Of a stretch of DNA of 64,000 nucleotides, positions 1 through 9,990 are shown in pieces; position 1 is the stretch's first letter, and each line of letters begins with the position of its first letter. Under the pieces are notes generated by a model that was not told the DNA's origin, did not search any database, and saw nothing but the letters and a program-made list of their open reading frames with translations. This DNA comes from Sindora glabra (taxonomy: Eukaryota; Streptophyta; Magnoliopsida; Fabales; Fabaceae). A program made the position numbers and the translations under genes. The stretch spans positions 90,172,895 to 90,236,894 of the forward strand of contig CM035226.1 of NCBI GenBank assembly GCA_020226215.1, given 5' to 3'.

Positions 1-197
1 ACATGTGAGCACGGGTGACAGAGGCAACCCATATATGCCTGTTCGTCGGCCTGCATGGGATTTATGCTCCTTTACGAACACATGCTACTATGCGTACCTG
101 AGAATATCCAGGAACAAAATCAAAACTTAGGCAGAATCATAAAAATCCACCCCATAAGTAGTAGACAAGGCTTCAACTAACCACCCCCGGGGCTAGT
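1..197. other. Sequence to the left of the pararetrovirus primer site
   Basis: About 200 bases precede the primer-binding site. They are less AT-rich than most of the window and carry no open frame. They could be leader of the same or an adjacent viral unit, or host flank. Only the last 20 or so bases (183-203) are repeated at the right end of the viral copy (6309-6329), so the rest is not shown to be viral. The left junction may lie in this stretch or outside the window. Confidence 0.4.
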
Positions 198-211
198 TGG
201 TATCAGAGCCA
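198..211 (+). promoter_or_regulatory. tRNA-Met primer-binding site of the pararetrovirus
   Basis: The 14 bases TGGTATCAGAGCCA are complementary to the 3' end of plant initiator methionine tRNA, the primer used by caulimovirids and many plant LTR elements. In caulimovirids this site marks the minus-strand origin and conventional position 1 of the circular genome. The sequence just upstream is rich in C and G, and it is the part repeated at the right end of the copy. Confidence 0.85.
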
Positions 212-323
212 GGTGGAAGTAGGGATGGTTAGTTGAACTGGGGATTTTAAGTAGGGATGACCAGAAAATTGAGGATTTTAGAACGCTGTTAAACCCCAGG
301 AGATTCCTGCAAAGGTAATCTCG

Positions 324-749
324 ATGATAGAAACCATGCCAGATGGTTCTGCCTCTATTTCTTTTTTAAATAGAAATAAGATTAAAGACTTCATAGAAGT
401 CGAATCCTCCTCACAAGCTGATCAGACCAAAGGAAAAAATTTGGTTGAAGGGCTAAGAAGATCTTATTCCAGAAGAATCAGTTCTAAAACTCTTTCGAGA
501 ACTAGGTCTTCAAGAGGATTAATTTCTTCTAGAAAATCTTTTTCCTTAAATCCTTCTACTATCAACATTGATTTACGCGGTGTTGATAATAGTACAAATA
601 TTCCAAGGCTAGTTTATGACCAAACCATCCAAATTGAAGAAGATGAGAAAGATGGTGAACTAATGGGTCCAGACAATGACATAGCCCCTGAATCTATTGG
701 CTCTCCTACTGCCTCACAAATCTGCCCTAATGACTCAATTTTATTATGA
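324..749 (+). pseudogene. Pararetrovirus N-terminal polyprotein segment
   Basis: This is the first frame after the primer site, 141 codons, starting at a true ATG. The product is hydrophilic, with a serine/arginine-rich stretch at about residues 45-70 and an acidic part after residue 100 that includes the run EEDEKD. It ends at a stop, and the next frame (about 773 onward) is shifted, so this is probably the broken N-terminal part of a longer polyprotein. I see no recognised domain and cannot assign a role such as movement protein. Confidence 0.5.
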
Positions 750-892
750 ATTATGAAAAATAGTTTGTAATTGATAAGGAATCTTTGAGGAAAGAATTCT
801 ATTCTGCAGAATTCCTTCATCAAAGAACCTGATTTTTAAATAAATATAAGGGTCAAGAAAGGCAAAAAATTCAGGAAAGATATTATCTCCAT

Positions 893-1318
893 ATGGAGAT
901 ATTTGAGAAAAATATATCTTTCTTTGAATGGTTTGAGCTATATGCAAAAATGAACCAAATAGATTATTCTTTTAAAGGATTAAGGTCTGTGAATGTTATC
1001 ACACACGAATGGACTACTACGAAAGGCGAGAAGATCGTTACAGAACTTCCACCCAAGAGTTCATTCCAAATCCAGACAACAGACCCAAAGAAGCCAATTG
1101 TTGCATCCCCATTCAAAACAAAGGAGTATCGTGAAGGAGAAGCTGCTATGGCCAAAGACATCGCTTCGGTGATTGAACAAAATAACTACACAAATAGGTA
1201 TCTCCAATCTCTTGGAACTCATATGATATCTGTTAGTAGAAATAGTTCTGTCATTTTTGAAAACCTTGCAGGTGAAACCTCTAGAACTAAGAAGGTTTTA
1301 GAAAAACCCTCTTTTTAA
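893..1318 (+). pseudogene. Pararetrovirus polyprotein segment, upstream of coat-like region
   Basis: The open frame is 141 codons from an ATG at 893. The same frame reads upstream to about 773, broken by one stop near 831, so the ATG is probably internal to a once longer protein. The product has an aromatic patch (FFEWFELYA) near its start and a lysine/proline-rich middle. It ends at a stop beside a run of T, where a frameshift separates it from the next segment. No catalytic motif is seen. Its position between the primer site and the coat region suggests part of the structural polyprotein; this is inference from order. Confidence 0.5.
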
Positions 1319-1388
1319 ACCTTACCAAATCCCTCATGAAAAACAAATACCCCTGTTTAGAGATTCTGCCCTAGCCAAGGTAAACAAA

Positions 1389-2303
1389 ATGATAGAGGAA
1401 CTAAACCAGAAATTATGTCAGGTTTATGTAGATGAATCTGAAACACTTAAATCTGCCAAATATGTTACAGGAAAAATTGTAGGAGCTCTTGACAATTGTT
1501 CTGAAACATCTTCATATGATTGCCAAGTTAACCCTATCAAACAAGAACCTAGGGAAAACAATTGGAGACAACCCCAGAAGATGTATTACCCTAGAGCTAC
1601 TCCTCCTGACTTAGTGTTAGAAGAGAAACCCAAAGTCATTCAGAATTCCTATAGCGGGAATAACATCTATGAATGGAACATAGATGGAAAATCTGAATAC
1701 AAGATCATAAACACCTTACAACAAATGGGAATGGTTAGTGTAGCCTACCAATCCAGCCACCACTGTGGTGATATTGTCATCTGCCATTACCTAATCTAAG
1801 GCTTTTCAGGCCAGCTTAAAGGTTGGTGGGATGACCATATCACAGAAATAGAAAAATCTCAAATATTAGAGGCTGTTAAACAAGATAGGAATGGAGATAT
1901 CCTTCTAGGACCTGATGACAATCCGATTCTTGATGAAGTTAACACCTTCATCTACACAATAATTAGACATTTCATAGGTGATCCAAACTTCTGGAATGAC
2001 AAATCAGGAGACTTACTTTCCAACCTTAGGTGTAAATCCCTATCTGACTTTAGATGGTATAAGGACATGTTCTTTATCAGAGTTTTCACGAGACCAAATA
2101 GTAATCAACCTTTCTGGAAAGAAAAGTTCTTAGCTGGACTCCCTATAACCTAAGGAGACAAAGTCCGGTCAGAAATTAGAATCCTTTATGGTGAACAAAT
2201 CCCTTATGATCGACTAACTTATGGAGAGTTAGTTATTCAAACCCAAAAGGTAGCCCTAAGAATCTGTCAAGATGACAAGATTCAGAATCAAATAAACCTG
2301 TAA
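1389..2303 (+). pseudogene. Pararetrovirus coat (Gag-like) protein region
   Basis: One frame runs through 1389-2303 with internal stops at 1797-1799 and 2151-2153 and a last stop at 2301-2303. The second half carries features typical of caulimovirid and retroelement coat domains: QLKGWWDDH near 1813, SDFRWYKDMF near 2043 and PFWKEKFLAGLP near 2109. The CX2CX4HX4C zinc knuckle that normally follows such a domain is not present. At that place there is instead a 24-base direct repeat (2284-2307 and 2337-2360), which may mark a deletion or slippage event. The protease segment lies directly downstream in another frame. Confidence 0.65.
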
Positions 2304-2385
2304 CTATTTCAAAAATGTTTTAGACAGATCTAAGTTAGAATCAAATAAACCTATAACTATACAGGACTTACATTCTGAAATAAAT

Positions 2386-2940
2386 TTGTTAAAAACTGAA
2401 GTCAAGGAGCTAAAATCAATCCAGAAGCTCCAAGGTGAAATCTTACAAAATCTTCAGTTTACTCCTAATTCTCCTATTTCTTTAAAAGGAAAAGAAAAAA
2501 TCAATGGAGATGAAGAGAGTGATAAAGATGATTTCATAGGATCTATTTCCAGAATCCTAGTTCCAAAATATTTTATTTCAGTTACCCTGATAAAAAAGGA
2601 CTGGAATTTGGAAATAGTTGCCTTATTTGATAAGGGTGCAGACATTAATTGCATTCAAGAAGGCTTAGTTCCAATGAATTTTTTTGAAAAAACCAAATCC
2701 AAAATCAGGTCTGTAAATGGATCACCACTTGAAATCAACTTCAAACTTTTTGAAGTCCAAATAGTAAACTCTTCTTTCAAAACAAACTAAGAATTTTTAC
2801 TCGTAAAAAATTTATCCAGTAAAATCATTTTAGGTAATCCCTTTATTCAATCCTTAATACCCTATAAGGTAATAGATAAAGGAATTTCAACAAAAGTTCT
2901 TGGAGATAAAATAACTTTCCAGTTTGTTAAGAAAAATTAA
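2386..2940 (+). pseudogene. Pararetrovirus aspartic protease domain, active site altered
   Basis: The frame opens with a helical, charged stretch (likely coiled coil, residues 1-25). It continues into a retropepsin-like domain: VALFDKGADINCI at residues 78-90, then after an in-frame stop (2788-2790) the segment KIILGNPFI. The catalytic triad of this family is Asp-Thr/Ser-Gly; here it reads Asp-Lys-Gly (2629-2637), which should abolish activity. A second in-frame stop lies at 2938-2940, and the frame continues into the reverse transcriptase. The frame is given here without a true ATG because it is part of a polyprotein. Confidence 0.75.
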
Positions 2941-3930
2941 CAGATTAACTTGATAGACTGTAAAGAAGCACAAATAAATTTTCTTACTCGAGAAATTTCT
3001 TTCAAAAAGGTTGAACAACATCTTCAAAACCCCATTGTTCAATCTAAAATCAAATCTTTAGAAAAAAGGATAATTAGCAATGTTTATACTGATTTTCCAA
3101 ATGCTTTATGGAACAGAAAACAACATATGGTAGAATTACCATATGAAAAGGATTTTTTTGAAAGGAAAATTCCTACAAAGGCCAGACCAATCCAGATGAA
3201 CCATGAACTTATGGATTATTGCTGAAAAGAAATAGATGATCTCCTAAAAAAGGAATCATTAGGAAATCGCAAAGTCCTTGGTCTTGCACAGCTTTTTATG
3301 TCAATAAGAATGCTGAAATTGAACGTGGTACACCTAGGCTTGTGATAAATTACAAGCCTCTCAACACTGCATTGCAATGGATTTGGTACTCAATCCCAAA
3401 CAAAAAGGATTTGCTAAATAGACTTTATTCGGCAAAAATCTTTTCCAAATTTGATTTGAAATCTGGCTTTTGGCAAATTCAAATAAAACTTGAGGACCGT
3501 TATAAAACAGCATTTACTGTCCCATTTGGTCAATATGAATGGAACGTAATGCCTTTTGATTTAAAAAATTCTTACTCAGAGTTTCAAAGGATTATGAATG
3601 ATATTTATAATCCTTACTCCAAATTTATCTTGGTTTATATTAATGATGTTTTAGTTTTCTCTGAAAACATTGATCAACATTTTAAACATCTCAATATATT
3701 TCTTAATATTACAAAAAGAAATGGTTTAGCTGTTTCAAAAACTAAATACTCTTTATTTCAAATAAAAATTTGATTTCTTAGTCATCATATTTATGAGGGA
3801 ACTATAACTCTGATTGAAAGATCAATTGAGTTTGCTGATAAATTCCCTCACCAAATAATTGACAAAAATTAACTTCAAAGGTTTTTAGGTTGTTTAAATT
3901 ATGTCTCTGATTTCTTCCAAACCTTTCCAA
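2941..3930 (+). pseudogene. Pararetrovirus reverse transcriptase domain
   Basis: The segment follows the protease in the same frame up to a TGA at 3223-3225, then a frameshift near 3240-3260 moves it to the frame of 3342-3773. Recognisable blocks are the pre-catalytic TPRLVINYKPLN, motif A (KFDLKSGFWQIQ, with its aspartate kept) and the catalytic loop. That loop reads Tyr-Ile-Asn-Asp instead of Tyr-Ile-Asp-Asp: the first aspartate codon at 3642-3644 is AAT. A conserved glycine in the block before it is also replaced by aspartate (PFDLKN). Stops at 3771-3773 and about 3870 and a further frameshift near 3920-3950 follow. The enzyme is dead. Confidence 0.85.
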
Positions 3931-3949
3931 TCTTATAAAACCTTTGCAT

Positions 3950-4436
3950 GATCGTCTTAAAAAGAGTCTTTCTCCTTGGACTGACATGCATACAAAAATA
4001 GTCAAGCAGGTTAAAGACTAAGTCAAAAGTCTTCCCTATTTGCAAATTTCAAATCCCACCGCGCCAAAAATTGTTAAAATTGATGCATCAGATTTGGGCT
4101 ATGGTGGCATTCTAAAACAAACTTTAAATGGCAAAGAGCATGTAGTTACATTTGCATCAAAACATTGGAATTCTGCACAACAGAACTATTCAACGCCAAA
4201 AAAGGAGATTTTAGCAATTGTTTTGTGTGTTCAAAAATTCCAATCTGAGCTTCTAAATCAAAAATTCTTAATTAGAGTAGATTGTAGCTCAACCAAATCT
4301 GTTTTACAAAAGGATGTTCAAAAATTGCATTTAAAATTTTTTTTTCCAGATGGCAAGGTATTTTAAGTGTCTTTGATTTCGATATTGAACACTTAAAAGG
4401 TTCCTCAAATTCTCTCCCTGATTTTTTAACTTGAGA
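3950..4436 (+). pseudogene. Pararetrovirus RNase H domain
   Basis: The segment after the reverse transcriptase, mainly in the frame of 4040-4366, carries three RNase H acidic residues: Asp in KIDASD (4082-4084), Glu in KKEILAI, and Asp in IRVDCSS. A run of ten T at about 4337-4346 holds a frameshift, and the C-terminal part (RWQGILSVF and onward) continues in the next frame until about 4434. The domain would degrade RNA in RNA:DNA hybrids during reverse transcription in a functional relative. No integrase follows, consistent with a caulimovirid. Confidence 0.75.
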
Positions 4437-5849
4437 ATTTTTACAGGGAAAATCCCAGCAAATATAAGGAAAAATAAAAAATTCGATCCTCCTAATCCAA
4501 ATAAGCGGAAACCCATCGCTGAAGAAAAGGCCAAGCAAATAGCCACTTCTTCAAACCTCAAGTCCTCATCATCAAGACCACTTCGAGATGATGATTTTCA
4601 AATAGAGGTCCTGCAAGCCTTAGCAGCCTCAATCCAAAAACCTCTCAAAATGGAGAAAAAATTTTAGGCTGATATAGTCGAAGAAGATCAAAGGGCCCAA
4701 GAACTTATCCTGAGCCAATCTAATATTCTGAAGGCCATAGCCAATCGGAAAAAACAAATTACCAAAGCAGGAACATCCAAATCCATAGTTCCAGCTACAA
4801 CCAAATATATCAAAAAATAAAATCCCCAGAACCTGTTATATACAGAACCGAAATATTGGGCCTCCAACCCTTTAGACCTCATTCCAAAGGTCTTCCCAAA
4901 AAATTGGCATTTTGTGCTAAAATCTTTTTTGCATACCAGAGAATTCTACCAACATATTTTAGAAGACTCTGGTTCTGTGTTTATTGAACATCACAGAAGC
5001 AAAGAAAATCCGAATCTGATAACTCATTCGAGTTTCAAAATTCAGAAAATCATCACCTCTCAAGAATGAGGCCTGGAACCATTCAAGGTAAAAAAATTTG
5101 AAAAACCTTTTCAAACAAATCTTATAGGGTATTCATATTGGGATTACCAGGAAGCCTGGATGAATACTTTATATTTTCAAAATAAAATTAATAAACATTC
5201 TTGGCTGATTTTCTTTCTTTGCAATGCCAAGTACCAAATTCCCAGTTGGTTTGTTAGATGGTGGAACATCTTCGGACCAATTGAAGAAATTCTTCCAACA
5301 AATATCAAAAAGGGATAGGAAACTTTTCGTGATAATTTTAATTACGAAAATTAAGGGAAATTTCCTATCTTTTTACAATTTTTCCTCAAAGTTGGCCTTC
5401 CTTGGTGCTATTTCTAGGAATACCAGTTTGCCCAAAATCCTGAAGGAAATTATCTGATTCTCCAAAGAATTGGTTCAGTTAAATGGTGGAAAAAATTCAA
5501 ATATTTCTATATGGCTGAGGAACCCCAAATCAAAAAATGGTTTAAAAGGAATCTTGAGTTTAACGAGGATCCAAGTAAAGGAACCAACCAGTTTCTCCAA
5601 ACTAAATCAAATTTCATGGCTGCTCTTGCGACAACTTCAAATCCTGATGAATGGCTCTCTAAAATAGAAGACATTCGTACCATGATGAAATCCAAAATTG
5701 AGGTCCAATCTCAAGCCTTAAGCAACTCTCCTGCGAAGTCTCAGAATTCAGAAGATTCTGAAGAAGAAGGAAAAGACTTTGCTCAATCAAATGAAGACGA
5801 CTGTTATGGTATTGACCTAAATGAAGTCAATTCTGAAGATCTAACCTGA
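4431..5849 (+). pseudogene. Pararetrovirus second long frame downstream of RNase H, six stops, no frameshift
   Basis: A single frame of about 470 codons can be followed without any frameshift from 4431 to its final TGA at 5847-5849. It is interrupted by stops at 4665, 4818, 5067, 5316, 5352 and 5415. The N-terminal third is lysine/serine/alanine-rich and probably disordered. The middle is aromatic-rich (EPKYWASNP, SYWDYQEAW, WFVRWWNIFG), and the C-terminus is acidic (SEDSEEEGKDFAQ). It sits where some caulimovirids place a transactivator or an accessory ORF. I do not recognise a domain and assign no function. The start codon is uncertain because there is no ATG at the beginning of the frame. 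Confidence 0.6.
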
Positions 5850-6118
5850 GCCATCATATTAGAAGACTTAATTTGAAGCTGTTAGATGCAAATATCGGAG
5901 TCCAAGATCAAAAGTGTCGGCACCAGAAGACAAACTCAGCAGCTAGTGGAAAACAGCATCTTTGGATTCTCCGACAAATCAGTTTACTTTCTGTCACTTT
6001 TCCTCTCTCGGTGACAAAAGTCAAATTTACTGTAACACTTTTACTGTTTAATTTTCCTGTTTACCCACAGGTAAATACTGTAGAAGTCTACTGTAGAAAT
6101 AGGAACTAAATATCTGCT

Positions 6119-6126
6119 TATAAAAG
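6119..6126 (+). promoter_or_regulatory. Candidate TATA box of the pararetrovirus genomic RNA promoter
   Basis: TATAAAAG lies 270 bases after the last viral frame and about 200 bases before the repeated primer-site sequence, the place expected for the pregenomic RNA promoter. Transcription would start near 6150, giving a short leader of roughly 180 bases up to the primer site. Confidence 0.55.
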
Positions 6127-6231
6127 CAAAATCACAAATGTAAGAATCAAGCGTTCAGAAAGCCTCGCTATAAGCTCTCTGCTTGCTGGTTCTCTTCCTC
6201 CTCCCCTATCCTTGTAAGTTTATACTTTATT

Positions 6232-6237
6232 AATAAA
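6232..6237 (+). terminator. Candidate poly(A) signal of the pararetrovirus
   Basis: AATAAA lies about 110 bases after the candidate TATA box. In caulimovirids the poly(A) signal sits just downstream of the transcription start, so that the RNA is terminally redundant; the spacing fits that layout. Confidence 0.5.
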
Positions 6238-6324
6238 ATCTTTCGCAATCCGTCTGTGATTCCTACTTCCATTTGCCTTCTCTTTTCTTTTCTCTTCACT
6301 TAGGGGGCACTCCCGGGGCCAATT

Positions 6325-6326
<2 letters not shown>

Positions 6327-6375
<49 letters not shown>
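6327..6375. repeat. (TA)n tract at the right pararetrovirus junction
   Basis: About 49 bases of pure TA repeat begin within the TGGTATA of the second primer-site copy, so viral and repeat sequence are fused without spacer. Confidence 0.9.
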
Positions 6376-6377
<2 letters not shown>

Positions 6378-8922
6378 TTGTTACCATTATTGTTTACTTC
6401 TATCAACACATGTCTCTATTGGAAGATATATGAAACCTTAAGAGTGAATGGTAACCATTTATAAGTTAATATATTTTTATAATAAGATAAATACCTAATC
6501 TAAATTGACTAGCACTTGAATTTAGTTTAGGAAATAAAAAATATATAAGAGTGGATGTCTTTAGGTAAGTCAACAAGAAATTAGGATTTAGCCTTAGTAG
6601 TAGAGATTAGAGTAAAATCATATTAGTGTCAGGTCTAAATAATGAAGGTGGATGATTATAAGGTAGGATAAAATATTTTAATGGTAGGTTGTTGGTATAG
6701 CAAAGTTAATTTATCAATATCTTTCTTTGCTTAACCATGATTAGTACTGTTCTAACTTGCATATTTTTCCCCTTCCTGATTTCTTCATAGTGTAATAATA
6801 ATGGAATTTGGGAATAAAATTTTTTAAAAGGGAGAACTTGTAGTACTTGAACTAATATTAAAATTCTTATTTCCTTCTATTTAATTTAAATTCTTTTAAT
6901 TGTCAACATCAAAGTATTTATTTTAAATGCTTGTATTGTTTAAAATCTTTCTATTTAATCAAATTTTGAATAAGTAAATTAATTATTTATATATATTTTT
7001 TCAAAATATTACTAATTTCACAATACGAAAAAAATTAATAAATTCAATATTTTCTCAGTGATATTAAAATTATATTCACTTGGTTAATATTTTGTTTCAA
7101 GAATAATTTAAATGATCTCATTTCTTATAAAAATATAGAATATTGAATAATCACAACCATATGGATTCATGAAAATGTTTATGCATGTTTTACTAAATTA
7201 TTTTCCCAAAGAAATTATAGAAATTTAGGATATTTACTTTTAATTTTTAAATTTATTAATTTTTATAGGGAATATTGAGGAAATAAAAATGATAAAAATC
7301 AATATTAATTGGCTTAGGTTTAATAGGAATAGAATTAGTAATGAGAATAAGTGGCTAGGATTAAAATCTATGTCTTCCTTTGATTTTTTTTATGGAGACT
7401 AGAAAAAAATAAAGGGTTAAGGTTAAAAGGAAAGTGAACTCACATTACATTCACCATACCCTATCAAAACCTTCATCTTTTTTGAAACTAATTACTTAGA
7501 ACTCCTTTATCACTCCAGAAGCAACTTTCTTTCTCATCTATCTTTGTTTGTTTACCTATCATCTCTCTCCTTTCTTCCTATACCATTTGTAATTATTGAA
7601 ACATCACCAAGGGTCATTTCATCACCTTTTAAATCACCTTTGATAACTAGCATATGCTCGAGGGCATAGGAAGCTACAGAAATGCAATTGACTTGCAACA
7701 AAGTAAAGAGCTCTTTTTTCCTTTAATATCCTAGTGTTTAACCTTTCTATAGTATTGACAAATTGTTGATGACCTCCCTAAGTAGAGATAAGCCATTTTT
7801 AAGAAAGAAAATCCTAATATTTAAATCATATGAGATGATTCAAGAACTTTTATATCTTTTCCATTTTTGATCTTTTTTCTAATTTTAAAAATTTAAGATA
7901 TTTATGATTCAAATTGTTAGAATAGCATCATTAGAACCAAGAATAGGAATTTTTTTTGAATAAAATGATTAATAATATTATACTTATAGTTTATCCTATA
8001 AATTAACTAGTGGAAGAAAAGATAATGAGTATATATGCTTTAAGAATTCTTAGGAGGAAGTAAAACCCTTAAAGTAAGTACATATCTTACTTTATTTTAG
8101 GATGTTATTAAATTTCCATATTTCCTTTATTTATATACACATATCATATATTTATGTTTTTGTATCATCCTTTAGTTGTAGTTATAAAATCTCAATGTGA
8201 TGGTACAATAGGAATGATAAATTTAACTATTTGTAACTATTTGATTTAGAAAATATTTAATAGTATAGCTTATGGTTTAAACTATTTATTTATTCGCCAA
8301 TATTTTGTTAATTATATCTATAGGGCTATGTGATAGAGGTGTAGCATTGTTGTTGGATTATTATATATTATAGTGGTATTTGTATAAATATATTGTTGAT
8401 GTTGAGAAAATATAATCATAAGAGATGTAGTATTGTTGTTTAATAATATTATCAATATATATTGAGAATATGTTGATTGAAAAATAATGAATTATGTTTT
8501 GATATGATGATATTAGGAAGTTATAATTATATAATTAGTACCAAATTTACAAAATTGTTTGTGAAGAGATAAAGCAGATCTTGGAGGGATAAGGATAGAG
8601 TTTGTAAAAGGATAAAAATAAATGAGAGGCACAAAGGGATTTAATTATTTTATTTTATTTATATATTTTGCTTTATAAAATTGAATGTGTAATAGTAGAA
8701 TTTTTCTATGTTTATGTTAACAATTGAGTAGTACAAATACTTATGAGATTTTGTTGTTTAATTTCTCTTATATGGGATATTTCCAGGGAGGTTATAATAT
8801 TATGAGTTTTATACATTTTATTTTCTCTTATGAAAATGAATTTTCAATCACTAGGTTGTAGAATCTATTGGATTCTAATTCTCATTTTAGTTATTGAAGT
8901 TCTTATGTAAGAATGAGGAAAG

Positions 8923-8924
<2 letters not shown>
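6376..8924. other. AT-rich intergenic sequence, no gene seen
   Basis: This stretch has short A/T runs and no open frame of note. A pyrimidine-rich patch at about 7495-7600 is the only compositional change. I see no RNA gene or transposon domain. Confidence 0.5.

Positions 8925-8979
<55 letters not shown>
8925..8979. repeat. (AT)n microsatellite
   Basis: About 55 bases of uninterrupted AT dinucleotides. Confidence 0.9.
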
Positions 8980-8981
<2 letters not shown>

Positions 8982-9426
8982 AAAATGTTTATAAGTGAAT
9001 CTAGTGCAAAGATTCCTTTTTATTATTCTATTTAATTATTTAAACTATTTTTCATTAATTTTTTAGTATTGTATTAAGTAGATATATGCTTATTGAGTTT
9101 ATAAAACTCATTCTTTTTATTTATCTTTACATTTACAAGTTTCGCTTTAGTTAGCAAGCTAAAATGCTTTCATTAAAGTCTAAGGCAAGTAGCATAAGCA
9201 TTTGATAGTTGAAGAGAGTGTCAAATATGAATGATGGGTTGATAGGCTTATACATAAAGTGTAGTAAAATTATATATTTAGTTCTTTGTGTATGTTAGTC
9301 AAGTCACTAGTATGTGTTTTCAAGAAAGATAACCCTTTTAATTGTCCAATAACAAAGAAGAACCTATTCTTTTTTTTTTTTAAATTTATGTTGCATTTTA
9401 ATTTCTGTAGAAATGAAGTTATTTCT

Positions 9427-9605
9427 ACTAGTTCATAGTTTGCATAGTTAGTTAATCAAGCTTGTAGAGTCGGTTAACGAACTTCACACTAATCACAAAT
9501 TAAAGTGGGTTATATTACTAGTTCATAGTTTGCATAGTTAGTTAATCAAGCTTGTAGAGTCGGTTAATGAACTTCACACCAATCACAATTAAAGTGGGTT
9601 ATATT
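9427..9605. repeat. Two-copy 90-bp tandem repeat
   Basis: Copy 1 (9427-9516) and copy 2 (9517-9605) begin with ACTAGTTCATAGTTTGCATA and differ by two substitutions and a one-base deletion. This is a recent local duplication in noncoding DNA. Confidence 0.9.
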
Positions 9606-9719
9606 ATTTGAAAATTTTCCAATTAAATATATTATTATTGTAGATGAATTATATTTTGTACAAGACTGTTTATTGTATGGGTTGTCTAGGAAAGAGGTTA
9701 CAAATTGTTAATATTTTAT

Positions 9720-9990
9720 AAATTAGTGATGGGTTTTTGAATAATAATGCTAGTAATTTTTTAAAAAGAAGTAATAGAAAATTCCATCACTAAATTCAAG
9801 TTTAGTTATGGATATTTCATCAGTAAATATAAGATTTAGTGATAGATGAAGGTGTCACTAATTTCATCTATTGTTTAGTTTTTGTCATCACTAACTTGCA
9901 AAAATAGCAAACGATATCAAAATTATATTATTAATTGAATTACCAACGCATTGTGTACTAATGCCTTATAATCCTTTACTAATTTTTTTA
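9720..9990. repeat. Possible CACTA-type subterminal repeat remnant
   Basis: Short motifs of the kind TTAGTGATGG and CCATCACTAA occur at least five times on both strands (9724, 9784, 9836, 9865 and 9888 areas). Dense short repeats in both orientations containing TAGTG/CACTA-like cores are usual near the ends of CACTA transposons. No terminal inverted repeat pair or transposase was found, so this is tentative. Confidence 0.3.

Larger units (their letters stand above)
183..6329 (+). mobile_element. Endogenous pararetrovirus (Caulimoviridae), degraded, about one genome length
   Basis: A single decayed caulimovirid genome copy. In order it holds a tRNA-Met primer-binding site, N-terminal and coat-like polyprotein segments, aspartic protease, reverse transcriptase, RNase H, a second long frame, then a TATA box and a poly(A) signal. 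No integrase domain is visible between RNase H and the second frame, and no LTRs flank the copy; both argue against a Gypsy retrotransposon. The primer-site sequence recurs at the right end (6309-6329 against 183-203, 18 of 21 bases identical), so the copy is about 6.13 kb, close to one circular genome. That is short for the family, suggesting internal deletions. Many stops, several frameshifts and altered catalytic residues make it non-functional. The genus is not assigned. Confidence 0.85.

Noticed and set aside
183..6329. Viral region as a Gypsy LTR retrotransposon
   Set aside because: There is no integrase after RNase H and no LTR pair. The coat-protease-RT-RNase H order with a second downstream frame and a promoter plus poly(A) signal after it fits a caulimovirid.
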